Below are positions 1 through 8,062 of a stretch of 25,759 nucleotides of DNA, in pieces (positions within the stretch are counted from its first letter, which is position 1; each line of letters begins with the position of its first letter). Made by a program: the position numbers and the translations under genes. The notes under the pieces were generated by a model. It saw only the letters and a program-made list of their open reading frames with translations, had not been told where the DNA came from and ran no database searches. Origin of the DNA: Ramlibacter tataouinensis (GTDB taxonomy: Bacteria; Pseudomonadota; Gammaproteobacteria; Burkholderiales; Burkholderiaceae_C); the NCBI GenBank assembly GCA_002427815.1, contig DIZF01000007.1:10872-36630 (forward strand), read 5' to 3'.

Positions 1-510
<510 letters not shown>

Positions 511-511
511 T

Positions 512-543
512 CACTTCAAAAACGCTGAAGCGTTTTTGAAGTG
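512..543 (+). terminator. Hairpin just after rpoD
   Basis: A perfect inverted repeat with 15-base arms, CACTTCAAAAACGCT and AGCGTTTTTGAAGTG, separated by GA, starts two bases after the rpoD stop. The right arm carries five T residues but no long U tract follows. It probably works as a terminator or 3' end stabiliser. A hairpin of the same design (AAAACGC paired with GCGTTTT inside a CACT...AGTG frame) ends the receptor gene at 1783-1815. Confidence 0.7.
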
Positions 544-556
544 GTCTGATTGGATG

Positions 557-583
557 AAAAAGCCGGAGTGAATCCGGCTTTTT
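557..583 (+). terminator. Rho-independent terminator of rpoD
   Basis: Arms AAAAAGCCGGA (557-567) and TCCGGCTTTTT (573-583) pair perfectly around a GTGAA loop, and the right arm ends in five T. This is a standard intrinsic terminator, the second of two hairpins in tandem after rpoD. It could also act from the opposite strand. Confidence 0.85.
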
Positions 584-646
584 CATGGGGGACCGCGCTG
601 CACGCTGTTCCGCGCGGTCCGGAAGGCCAGCTCGTTCCTCGCTGGC

Positions 647-728
647 AAGAGGGGTCAGATCCCGATTCAGGACAGCAAAGTCGCCGGAGCGAGAGAGCGC
701 TGATCGAAATCGGGCTCTGACCCCTCTT
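647..728. repeat. REP-like long inverted repeat (82 bp)
   Basis: The left arm 647-668 begins AAGAGGGGTCAGATCCCGAT. The right arm 706-728 reads, on the other strand, AAGAGGGGTCAGAGCCCGAT and two or three more bases. The arms differ by one substitution and one single-base gap and enclose 37 bases. From general knowledge, GGGGTCAGAGCCCGATT-type sequences recur between genes in Burkholderiales and Xanthomonadales and are associated with REP-type palindromes moved by RAYT transposases. No RAYT gene is in this window. The element lies between the rpoD terminators and the next promoter region. Confidence 0.6.
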
Positions 729-796
729 CTTACCGGCGCGCCTGCGACAATCAGCGTCGGCGCGGTAGAACCGCCCACTCTATCGAGGAAGACAAA

Positions 797-1774
797 ATGA
801 TCGAACTGACCTACATCACCCGGGTGGCTCGCGCCGCCTGCGCTGGCGCACTGCTCGCAGTGGCCGCAACCCAGGCCATGGCGGCCTGGCCCGACAAACC
901 GATCAAGATCCTGGTGCCCTGGCCTCCCGGCGGGGCGACCGATCAGATCGCGCGCATGCTGTCGCAGCCGCTCTCGCAGGCCCTGGGCACCCCCGTGATC
1001 GTCGAAAACAAGGCGGGCGCCGGCGGCGTCATCGGCACGGCGGCCTTCGTCAAGGACAAGGCCGACGGCTACACCATCCTGCTGGCTACCAGTTCGACCA
1101 ACGCCGCCGCGCCCTACCTCTACGCCAAGCCCGGATTCGACCCGGCGCATGACTTCACGCCGGTGATCGCCCTGTGCGAAATTCCCAACGTGATGGTGGT
1201 ACCGGCCAAGTCTGCGTGGAATTCACTCGGCGACATCGTCGCGGCGGCCAGGCAGTCCCCGGGCAAGTACACCTATGGTTCCGCGGGCATCGGCGGCTCG
1301 CAGCACCTGGCCGGCGCCCAGTTCAAGACCGCCGCCAACATCGATATCCGGCACGTGCCATACAAGGGCAGCGGACCGGCGGCGCAGGACCTCATCGCCG
1401 GCCACATCGACATGATGATCGACACCGGCTCACTCGGCAGCATTCGGGGCGGTCTGCTCAGGCCCCTGGCGGTGGCCTCGGCCAAGCGGCTGACGGCCCT
1501 TCCCAACGTGCCCACTTTCACCGAGGCGGGGACGCCGATGGTCGCGTCGGCCTGGTACGGCCTGATGCTGCCGGCGAACGCTCCGGCCGATGTGGTGCAG
1601 CGCCTGAACACCGAGGTCCAGAGAATCCTGAAGTCGCCCGATATGCACCAGCGGCTGACCGACATGGGAGCGCTGGTGATGGGCGGCACGTCGCAGGAGT
1701 TCGCGAAGTTCGCCGCGTCGGAACTCAAGCGCTATGAAGGCATCGTGCGCGACTCGGGCGCGCCGAAGGAATGA
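797..1774 (+). CDS. Periplasmic receptor of the Bug/TctC family (first of four)
   Basis: A 325-residue periplasmic solute receptor of the tripartite tricarboxylate transporter family. Residues 1-29 form a signal peptide with cleavage expected after AMA, and the mature protein opens with WPDKPIKILVPWPPGGATD, the family's first ligand-binding loop. ADGYT, the GSAGIGGSQHLAG segment and the AWYGLMLPANAP stretch also fit. The ATG is set by GAGGAAG at 785-791. No TctA or TctB membrane gene is adjacent, so the partner is encoded elsewhere or the protein has another role. It is a single-gene unit bounded by a repeat region and a hairpin, and faces the ring-cleavage genes. The ligand cannot be told; family members bind di- and tricarboxylates or aromatic acids. 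Confidence 0.9.
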   Translation: MIELTYITRVARAACAGALLAVAATQAMAAWPDKPIKILVPWPPGGATDQIARMLSQPLSQALGTPVIVENKAGAGGVIGTAAFVKDKADGYTILLATSSTNAAAPYLYAKPGFDPAHDFTPVIALCEIPNVMVVPAKSAWNSLGDIVAAARQSPGKYTYGSAGIGGSQHLAGAQFKTAANIDIRHVPYKGSGPAAQDLIAGHIDMMIDTGSLGSIRGGLLRPLAVASAKRLTALPNVPTFTEAGTPMVASAWYGLMLPANAPADVVQRLNTEVQRILKSPDMHQRLTDMGALVMGGTSQEFAKFAASELKRYEGIVRDSGAPKE

Positions 1775-1782
1775 CGATCGTT

Positions 1783-1815
1783 CACTGAAGAAAACGCTGC
1801 GCGTTTTCTTCAGTG
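1783..1815. terminator. Bidirectional hairpin between convergent genes
   Basis: A perfect 15-base inverted repeat, CACTGAAGAAAACGC and GCGTTTTCTTCAGTG, with a TGC loop lies in the 55-base gap between the convergent receptor gene (stop at 1774) and the LigB-like gene (stop at 1830). It gives a T-rich right arm on both strands, so it can end transcripts from both sides. Confidence 0.75.
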
Positions 1816-1829
1816 GCTCTGGTGCGAAG

Positions 1830-2666
1830 CTATATCGCTTCCAGCGCCAGCAGTCCCGCCGCCGTGTTGGAGATCGGGATGTGGTAGTTGCTGTGAACCT
1901 TGCGCACGCGGCCCGGCACGGCGCCGCGTGCGGCCAGCCACATCAGCAACTCCACGCCCTGGGTACCGGTTTTCTCCACCAGTTCACGGGTGCTGTATTG
2001 CGTGGCCCACTCGGGCTCGCCGATGAGGCTGTCCATGAACTTCAGGTCGAACGGCTTGTTCATGAAGCCGGCACGCTCGCCGTCCAGCTGATGGCTGAGG
2101 CCGCCGGTTCCGATCACCGCCACCTTCCGGTCGCTGTCCCAGGACGCGATCGCTTCGCCCACGGCCTTTCCCAGTGCCAGGCAACGCTTGGCGCTGGGCA
2201 GCGGAAACTGGACGGTGTTGATACAGACCGGCACCGTCAGGACCGGGCAATCGCCTTCGGGCCAGAACAGCTTCAGCGGCAGTGTGAACGCATGGTCGAC
2301 CAGCATCTCCTGGCAGGTCGTGATGTCGAACTCCCTCTCCACCAGATGCTCGATGATGTGCCAGGACAACTCGGGAATCCCCTTGAACGGCGGCAACGTC
2401 GGAATGCCCCATCCCTCGTCGGCGTTCCGGTACTCGGGCGCCGCACCCACGGCGAAAGTCGGCATCTTGTCGAGAAAGAAGTTCAGGCCGTGATCGTTGT
2501 AGAACACCACGGCGACGTCCGGCTTGACCTGGGCCAGCCAGTTGCGCACCGGAGCGAAACCGTCGAAGAACGGCTTCCAGTAGGGCTCCTGCTGCAAGCC
2601 CTTGGCGATGGCGCCGCCGATCGCGGGCACGTGGGAGGTGGTGAGGGCACCGATGATTCTGGCCAT
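1830..2666 (-). CDS. LigB-type extradiol dioxygenase catalytic subunit, accessory copy
   Basis: A 278-residue class III extradiol ring-cleavage dioxygenase (LigB family), expected to open a catechol-type acid using Fe(II) and O2 in the cytoplasm. Iron ligands correspond to H12 (TTSHVPA), H59 (FYNDHG) and E239 (GVELLMW); the catalytic base is H192 in GTGGLSHQL; H125 in VDHAF is also conserved. The SNTA motif (266-269), whose Ser-Asn binds the substrate carboxylate in protocatechuate 4,5-dioxygenase, is kept. The sequence diverges clearly from the second LigB at 13281-14132, for example DGERAGFMNKPFD instead of QGPRAGLINREFD. AGGAG lies just upstream of the ATG. It is the last gene of the cluster, 20 bases after the LigA-like gene. 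A carboxylated catechol substrate is likely; protocatechuate, gallate and other acids all remain possible. Confidence 0.9.
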   Translation of the reverse strand: MARIIGALTTSHVPAIGGAIAKGLQQEPYWKPFFDGFAPVRNWLAQVKPDVAVVFYNDHGLNFFLDKMPTFAVGAAPEYRNADEGWGIPTLPPFKGIPELSWHIIEHLVEREFDITTCQEMLVDHAFTLPLKLFWPEGDCPVLTVPVCINTVQFPLPSAKRCLALGKAVGEAIASWDSDRKVAVIGTGGLSHQLDGERAGFMNKPFDLKFMDSLIGEPEWATQYSTRELVEKTGTQGVELLMWLAARGAVPGRVRKVHSNYHIPISNTAAGLLALEAI

Positions 2667-2686
2667 TGCCGTCTCCTGTCGGGAAC

Positions 2687-3055
2687 TCAGGCGAGCCGGT
2701 CGGGCTGGTTGTTCTGGGCGACCAGCCGGGCCTTGAACGCCTCCTTGCTCATGCCGGTCTGGGCGGCGCCCAGGTCCTGGACATCCAGCCCCAGGATGCC
2801 GGCGAACTTGGCCAGGTAATAGACATTGCCGCCGGCCGCCAGCAGGCCGAGCACGTCACGCTGGCGGATCGCCTGCGTCTGCTGTTCATTGAGCCCGTAC
2901 TTGCGCATGTAGGCCGCTTCGTCGGCCTGGAACTCGGCGCGGTTGCGCGCCTCGTTGAAGGAGAAGCACATCTTGTTGAGGGCGTAGCCCTTTTGGGCCT
3001 GCTTGCCGTCGAACAACGTGGTGCCGGGAATCGGCTGGCTGCGGGGCGAAGCCAT
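2687..3055 (-). CDS. LigA-type dioxygenase small subunit, accessory copy
   Basis: A 122-residue alpha subunit of the LigAB family. This small helical partner closes the active site of the LigB-type subunit encoded directly downstream. Characteristic stretches are IPGTTLFDGKQAQKGYALNK near the N-terminus, AYMRKYGLNEQQ, and the core RDVLGLLAAGGNVYYLAK around residues 66-83. It lacks the longer, more charged C-terminal tail of the second LigA at 14132-14533. AGGAG eight bases before the ATG fixes the start. A 127-base gap separates it from the crotonase upstream, the longest gap in this cluster, and holds a CRP/FNR-like box and two hairpins, so the two dioxygenase genes may have their own transcript. 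Confidence 0.88.
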   Translation of the reverse strand: MASPRSQPIPGTTLFDGKQAQKGYALNKMCFSFNEARNRAEFQADEAAYMRKYGLNEQQTQAIRQRDVLGLLAAGGNVYYLAKFAGILGLDVQDLGAAQTGMSKEAFKARLVAQNNQPDRLA

Positions 3056-3114
3056 GGTGCGTGCTCCTGAAGATGCGTCGCCTTCAGTGTCGCCCGGCGC
3101 GGCGGGTGCCGCCT

Positions 3115-3128
3115 CTGATGTGGATCAA
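3115..3128 (-). promoter_or_regulatory. Candidate CRP/FNR-family binding site
   Basis: Read on the minus strand the bases are TTGATCCACATCAG. This matches the FNR/ANR consensus TTGAT-N4-ATCAA at nine of ten defined positions. Its centre is about 66 bases before the LigA-like start codon. No strong -10 element is visible at the expected distance, so the site is suggestive only. Confidence 0.4.
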
Positions 3129-3143
3129 ATGCACCGCGATTGC

Positions 3144-3182
3144 GTCGCCTGCGGCGACAGCGGCCGGCCCCGGCTGCCGGGG
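3144..3182 (-). other. Two GC-rich hairpins after the crotonase gene
   Basis: GTCGCC-TGC-GGCGAC (3144-3158) and CCCCGGC-T-GCCGGGG (3168-3182) are perfect palindromes; the second touches the crotonase stop codon. Neither is followed by a T tract. They could slow polymerase, protect the upstream mRNA end or mark a processing point between the CoA genes and the dioxygenase genes. Confidence 0.4.
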
Positions 3183-3980
3183 CTAGCGGCCGGTGAACTT
3201 CGGCTTGCGCTTTTCCATGAAGGCCTGCCGGCCTTCCGCGTAATCGGCGCTGTTGAAGCACCGGTCGACCACCTCCTGGCACAGGCGCTTGTCGCGCCCG
3301 GACTCGTCCTTCAGCGCCTCGGCGACGATGGTCTTGATCGACGACACCGTCAGGGGCGCGTTGGCCGCGATGGTGGTGGCGTAGTCGCGCACGTACGGCT
3401 CCAGCTGGTCGACCGGCAGCAGACGGTTGATCAAGCCCATCGCCAACGCTTCGGCCGCGGTGAACTGGCGAGCGGTGAAGAAGATCTCCTTGGCGAAGGA
3501 CGGCCCGACCACGTCCATCAACTTGCGGATGCCCTCGTATTCGTAACCCAGCCCCAGCCTGGCGGCGGGCACGGCGAACGTCGAACCTTCCGAGGCGATG
3601 CGCAGGTCACAGGCCATGGCCGTCGAGACGCCGCCGCCGACGCAGTAGCCGCGAATCATCGCGATGGTCGGCTTGTTGACTTCCTTCAGAGCCCGGGAGG
3701 CTTTCTGCGCCGTCTCGTTGTAGACCTTGGTCGTCTCCGGCGAAGAGCGCTTCTCCTCGAACTCCGAGATGTCGGCTCCCGAAACAAAGGCCTTTTCGCC
3801 CGCCCCCTTGACCACGATCACCCGGATGGCGTCGTCCTGTGCGTAGTCGCTCACGATGTCGTACAGCGCTTCCCACATCACCATCGACACCGCGTTGTGG
3901 CGCGCCGGGTTGTTGAAGGTGATCCAGCCGATGGCGCCGTCCTTCAGCGCGATCATCTTCTCGGTTTTCGATAGCGACAT
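3183..3980 (-). CDS. Crotonase-superfamily protein lacking the hydratase glutamates
   Basis: A 265-residue enoyl-CoA hydratase/isomerase family protein. The CoA-binding and oxyanion parts are present: FVSGADISEF (65-74) and the GGGVSTAMACD loop (115-125). The family ending EKRKPKFTGR is intact. The two glutamates that add water in classical hydratases (rat Glu144 and Glu164) align with Ser119 and Ala139, so ordinary hydration of an enoyl-CoA is unlikely. A thioester hydrolase, decarboxylase, isomerase or C-C lyase reaction is possible. The start chosen has AGGAG five bases upstream; the longer open frame upstream overlaps the CoA-transferase gene. It follows that gene by 23 bases, suggesting action on the CoA thioester made by it. 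A relative with the same losses is at 9299-10081. Confidence 0.88.
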   Translation of the reverse strand: MSLSKTEKMIALKDGAIGWITFNNPARHNAVSMVMWEALYDIVSDYAQDDAIRVIVVKGAGEKAFVSGADISEFEEKRSSPETTKVYNETAQKASRALKEVNKPTIAMIRGYCVGGGVSTAMACDLRIASEGSTFAVPAARLGLGYEYEGIRKLMDVVGPSFAKEIFFTARQFTAAEALAMGLINRLLPVDQLEPYVRDYATTIAANAPLTVSSIKTIVAEALKDESGRDKRLCQEVVDRCFNSADYAEGRQAFMEKRKPKFTGR

Positions 3981-4003
3981 GGCGGCTCCTGCAGTGAGAT
4001 CGA

Positions 4004-5221
4004 TCAGGCGGGCTGTTCGGCGCGATCGCTGTCGAAGACGACGCCGTCCGCGAACAGCGCCTGCACCTCCGCATCGCCGTAACCCATGCCGCGCAGCACC
4101 TCCTCGGTGTGCTGGCCCAGGCAAGGCGCCGCGCGCCGGATGGCCGTGAGGTCGCCGGTCGACTTGATCGGCAGGCCCAGCGTCTTCATCGGCCCTATCT
4201 TCGGGTGCTCGATATCGACTACCATCTGGCGCGCCTTGATGTGCGGGTCGTTCAGGATCTGCTCGTAGCCATAGACCGGGCCGCCCGGAACCTGGGCCGC
4301 ATCCATCATCTCGACCCAGTGGGCCGTAGTCTGGGTGGCCAGCACTTTTTCGATTTCCTGTTCGAGCTCGTCAACGTGCGCCAGCCGCAAGGCGAGGCTG
4401 GAAAAGCGCGGATCGGTCATCCACTCCGGTTTGCCGCACACCATGGTGCAGAAGTTGCTCCAGAGCTTCTCGCTGCTGGCGCCCACTGTCACGTAGCCGT
4501 CCTTCGATCGATAGGCCTGGTAGGGCGCCGAACGCCGATGGCGGGTGCCGGTCGCCACCGGTATCTCGCCGGACCCGAAGAACGCGCCGAATTCCCAGAT
4601 GCTCCAGGCCAGCCCGGCCTCCAGCAGCGAGGTTTCCAGGTACTGGCCGGTGCCGTGGCGCAGGCGGCCGATGTAGGCGCCCAGGATGCCGTACAGGGCG
4701 GTGACGCCGCCGGCGATGTCGTTCATCGCGATGCCGACCTTGGCCGGGCGCCCGCCGGGGTAGCCGGTCATCATCATGATGCCGGACATGCCCTGGGCGA
4801 TGATGTCGAAGCCGCCCTTCTTGCCATAAGGGCCGGTCTGGCCGAAACCCGACATCGAGGCATAGATCACGCCCGGATTGCGCACCTTGAAACTGTCGTA
4901 ATCGATTCCCAGCTTGCGCACCACGCCGGGCCGGAAGTTTTCCAGCACGATGTCGGCCTGCTCGCCCAGTTTCGTGACGATCGCCTTGCCGCGCGGATTC
5001 TTCATGTCCAGCGCGATGCTTCTCTTGTTCCGGTTCAGCACGGCGAAGCAATACGACTCGCCGTTGATCTGTGGCTCGAAACGCCGGGAGGTATCGCCCT
5101 CGGGAAAGTTCTCGATCTTGATGACCTCGGCGCCCATGTCGCCGAGCACCATGGCGCAGTACGGGCCGGCCATGACATTGGTGAGGTCGAGGACCTTGAC
5201 GCCTTCAAGGGGAAGTGGCAT
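4004..5221 (-). CDS. Class III CoA-transferase (CaiB/BaiF family)
   Basis: A 405-residue cytoplasmic enzyme that moves CoA between carboxylic acids. The N-terminal segment VKVLDLTNVMAGPYCAMVLGDMGAEVIKIE, split here as residues 8-37, is the family hallmark. Asp168 in AMNDIAGG aligns with the aspartate that carries the acyl intermediate in formyl-CoA transferase, and length fits the family. The shine-Dalgarno signal is weak; the start is 9 bases after the ATPase stop, so translation may be coupled. Its place between an importer and a crotonase suggests it activates the imported acid, or a ring-fission product of it, using succinyl-CoA or another donor. The acid cannot be named from the sequence. 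Confidence 0.92.
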   Translation of the reverse strand: MPLPLEGVKVLDLTNVMAGPYCAMVLGDMGAEVIKIENFPEGDTSRRFEPQINGESYCFAVLNRNKRSIALDMKNPRGKAIVTKLGEQADIVLENFRPGVVRKLGIDYDSFKVRNPGVIYASMSGFGQTGPYGKKGGFDIIAQGMSGIMMMTGYPGGRPAKVGIAMNDIAGGVTALYGILGAYIGRLRHGTGQYLETSLLEAGLAWSIWEFGAFFGSGEIPVATGTRHRRSAPYQAYRSKDGYVTVGASSEKLWSNFCTMVCGKPEWMTDPRFSSLALRLAHVDELEQEIEKVLATQTTAHWVEMMDAAQVPGGPVYGYEQILNDPHIKARQMVVDIEHPKIGPMKTLGLPIKSTGDLTAIRRAAPCLGQHTEEVLRGMGYGDAEVQALFADGVVFDSDRAEQPA

Positions 5222-5230
5222 AGATTGTTG

Positions 5231-6301
5231 TCAGCTGACGATGGTGATTTGTGAAGTGTCGATGTCGGCGTAGATCTTCTGGCCGACCTCGAAAACGTCG
5301 CTCGGCCGCGCCGTCACGCGGATCGGCTCCAGGTTGGGCGCGAAGCTGATATGGTAATCCCATGACTCGCCCAGGTAGGCGCGGCGCTGCACGCTGCCTT
5401 CGACGCAGCAGCGCTGGTCGGACGCGGCCGGCTTGTCGCGCAGCAGATGGATGCTTTGCGGCCGGATCGAGACCTGGACCTCGTCCGGCAATTGCCCGTC
5501 GGCGGCAAGCACGTGGGTCGGGATGAAGAACCCGCCGAAATCCACCGCGCCGGCCCGGCTGCGGCCGGTCAGGAAGTTGGTGCGCCCTATGAAGCCGGCC
5601 ACGAACTTCGTCTTCGGATTGCGGTACAGCTCGTACGGGGCGTCGATCTGCTCGATCCGGCCCTGGTTCATCACCGCGATGCGGTCGGACGTGACCATCG
5701 CCTCGGCCTGGTCGTGCGTCACGTAAACCATGGTCATCTTGAACTCGTCGTGCAGCCGGCGGATCTCGAATCGCATCTCCTCGCGCAGGTTGGCGTCCAG
5801 GTTGGACAGCGGCTCGTCGAGCAGCAGGATAGCCGGCTTGACGACCATGGAGCGCGCCAGCGCCACGCGTTGCTGCTGGCCGCCGCTCAGCTCTGCCGGG
5901 TAGCGGTCGCGCAAGCGCCCGAGCTGCACGACTTCCAGCATCTCGTCGATGCGGCGCTTCGCTTCCGCGGCCGGCACCTTGCGCAGCTTGAGGCCGAAGC
6001 CGACGTTCTCTTCCACCGTCATGTTGGGCCAGATCGCGTAACTCTGGAAGATCATCGACATCTTCCGCTTCTCCGGTGGCAGGCTCGACTGCGGCGAGGA
6101 GATCACCTCGCCGTCCAGCTCGATGGTGCCCTGCGTGGGCGTGATGAAGCCGGCGATCATGCGCAGCGTCGTCGTCTTGCCGCAGCCGGAGGAGCCGAGC
6201 AGCGAAACCAGTTCGCCCTCGTGCAGCGTCAGGTTCAGGTTGTCGACGGCGGTGTAGCTGCCGAATGTCCGCGATACGTTTCTGAGCACCAGTTTGCTCA
6301 T
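5231..6301 (-). CDS. ABC importer ATPase (FbpC/PotA type)
   Basis: A 356-residue ATP-binding subunit. Walker A GSSGCGKTT is at 36-44, Q-loop Gln86, signature LSGGQQQR at 138-145, Walker B ILLLDE at 158-163 and switch His196. The tail from about residue 240 is a TOBE-like regulatory domain, as in Fe(III), polyamine and aminoethylphosphonate importers. The ATG overlaps the stop of the permease gene by four bases (ATGA), a clear sign of coupled translation. Together with the next two genes upstream it makes a complete importer. The ligand is not determined by the ATPase. Confidence 0.94.
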   Translation of the reverse strand: MSKLVLRNVSRTFGSYTAVDNLNLTLHEGELVSLLGSSGCGKTTTLRMIAGFITPTQGTIELDGEVISSPQSSLPPEKRKMSMIFQSYAIWPNMTVEENVGFGLKLRKVPAAEAKRRIDEMLEVVQLGRLRDRYPAELSGGQQQRVALARSMVVKPAILLLDEPLSNLDANLREEMRFEIRRLHDEFKMTMVYVTHDQAEAMVTSDRIAVMNQGRIEQIDAPYELYRNPKTKFVAGFIGRTNFLTGRSRAGAVDFGGFFIPTHVLAADGQLPDEVQVSIRPQSIHLLRDKPAASDQRCCVEGSVQRRAYLGESWDYHISFAPNLEPIRVTARPSDVFEVGQKIYADIDTSQITIVS

Positions 6302-8043
6302 GCCGCCGTCCTCCTCAGCATGAAGTCACGACCCATCAGCCGGAAGCCGATCAGGATCAGCGCGACGGTGATCACCACCAGCACCAGGCCGATGGAGGCC
6401 AGCGACTCGAAGTTGCCTTCGTCGCTCTTGTCGAACAGGAGCACCGACAACACCTGCGTGTTGATCGAGTACAGGAAGATCGCCGTGCTCAGCTCGCGGG
6501 TGGCCGGGATGAACACCAGGATGAAGGCGCCGGCCAGGCTGCGCTTGAGAAGCGGCATCACCACGTGCCAGATGGCGGTGAAGCGGCTGCCGCCCAGCAC
6601 GCGCACCGCATCCTCCAGTTCCGGGTTGATGCTGCGGATCGCCGCGTTGCTGTTCACATAGGCGATCGGCAGGAACCGCGTGGCGAACGCCAGGATCAGG
6701 ATCCATGCGGTGCCGTACAGCAGCAGCGGCGGGTGGGTGTACGCCGCGTAGAAGCCGATGGCCAGCACGATGCCGGGCACGACGAACGGCGCCATCGTCA
6801 GGAAGCTCAACGCGTTGCCGACCTGCTTGCTGACCAGCCCCCGGTTGACGACGTAAGCCACGCAAAGGGCCAGCACGATGGCTATCAGCGAAGCCGTGCC
6901 GGCATACAGGAAGGTGTGCAGCGTCGCGGTGCGGGTCAATTCGTTGTCGAACACGGTGCGGTAGACGTTGTTGAAGGTGAGGTTGTCCAGCGAGAAGCCG
7001 CGGCCCCACGCCTTGGCGAAAGCGGCCTGGCAGATCACCACCAATGGCATGAAGAAGGACAGCGTGCAGACGAACAGGCAATAGGCCAGCACCACCCACT
7101 TCCACGGTCCCAACGGCACCTCGCGGCGCTCACCGCCCTTGCCGGTCAGGGACACATAGCCCTTGCGGCCGGTGATGCGCCGCTGCACCCAGAACAGCAC
7201 GATGGTGATGATCAGCAGCGGCATCGCATAGGCGGAGGCCACGCCCACCTTGGGCGGAAATTCGAAGAACTGCCAGAGCTGGGTCGTCACAACGTGGAAG
7301 CGGCCGGGCAACGCCAGCAGCGCGGGCGAGCCGAACAGCGCGATCGCCTCCAGGAACACCAGGATGAAGGCGCCGAGGATCGCGGGCAGCACCAGCGGCA
7401 AGGTGATCAAAAGCGTCGTCCTCAGGTTGCTGGCACCCAGGATGTTGGCGGCGTCCTCCATCTCGGAGGAGATCAGGTCCAGCGCCGACTTGGTGAGCAC
7501 GAAGACATAAGGGAAGCTGTAGCACGCGACCACCAGCACCAGCCCGGGCATCGAGTAGATGTTGAAGGGCCCATGTTCGGCGCCCGTCAACGCGACCGCC
7601 GCGCGATTGAGCCAGCCCGCGTTCGGTCCCGCCAGCAGGATCCAGCCCACGGCGCCGAGATACGGCGGGATGATGAAAGTGCCCAGGATGGAGATCCAGA
7701 TGATCCCCTTGAACGGCATGTCGGTGCGCGACAGCGCCCATGCCATGGGCACGCCGAACAGCAGGCACGTCACGCCGGACGAGACACCCAGCACGAGCGA
7801 ATTGCCCAGCGCCTCGAGGTTGCGCAGCCGGCTGTAGGCCGACAGGTAGTTCTCGAACGTAAATGCGCCGCCGCTGTCCTGGAAGCTGACGATGAACAGC
7901 CGCGCGAGCGGGTTCACCACCAGGAACAACAGCACGATGATCGCCACCACCCAGACCCAGGACGACTTGTCCAGGTGGCGCCAGCGCTGGCCCAGCATGG
8001 ACAGCGCCCCTGCCTCGGGCAGGGCCGTCTTCACATAAGCCAT
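6298..8043 (-). CDS. ABC importer permease, two fused membrane domains (FbpB type)
   Basis: A 581-residue inner-membrane protein with two binding-protein-dependent permease domains in one chain, about twelve membrane helices. Each half has an EAA-like loop that contacts the ATPase: EDAANILGAS starting at residue 196 and EDAVRVLGGS starting at residue 477. A charged cytoplasmic linker (around 287-312) joins the halves. The fused arrangement is typical of Fe(III)/FbpB-like and related importers, so one gene supplies both membrane subunits. It starts 19 bases after the binding-protein gene ends; the ribosome site is weak. Confidence 0.92.
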   Translation of the reverse strand: MAYVKTALPEAGALSMLGQRWRHLDKSSWVWVVAIIVLLFLVVNPLARLFIVSFQDSGGAFTFENYLSAYSRLRNLEALGNSLVLGVSSGVTCLLFGVPMAWALSRTDMPFKGIIWISILGTFIIPPYLGAVGWILLAGPNAGWLNRAAVALTGAEHGPFNIYSMPGLVLVVACYSFPYVFVLTKSALDLISSEMEDAANILGASNLRTTLLITLPLVLPAILGAFILVFLEAIALFGSPALLALPGRFHVVTTQLWQFFEFPPKVGVASAYAMPLLIITIVLFWVQRRITGRKGYVSLTGKGGERREVPLGPWKWVVLAYCLFVCTLSFFMPLVVICQAAFAKAWGRGFSLDNLTFNNVYRTVFDNELTRTATLHTFLYAGTASLIAIVLALCVAYVVNRGLVSKQVGNALSFLTMAPFVVPGIVLAIGFYAAYTHPPLLLYGTAWILILAFATRFLPIAYVNSNAAIRSINPELEDAVRVLGGSRFTAIWHVVMPLLKRSLAGAFILVFIPATRELSTAIFLYSINTQVLSVLLFDKSDEGNFESLASIGLVLVVITVALILIGFRLMGRDFMLRRTAA

Positions 8044-8062
8044 GGCTATGCGCAGTCTGCGC

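Noticed and set aside
3981..4124. Upstream extension of the first crotonase frame.
   Set aside because: It overlaps the end of the CoA-transferase gene, and the ATG at 3980 has AGGAG directly upstream.
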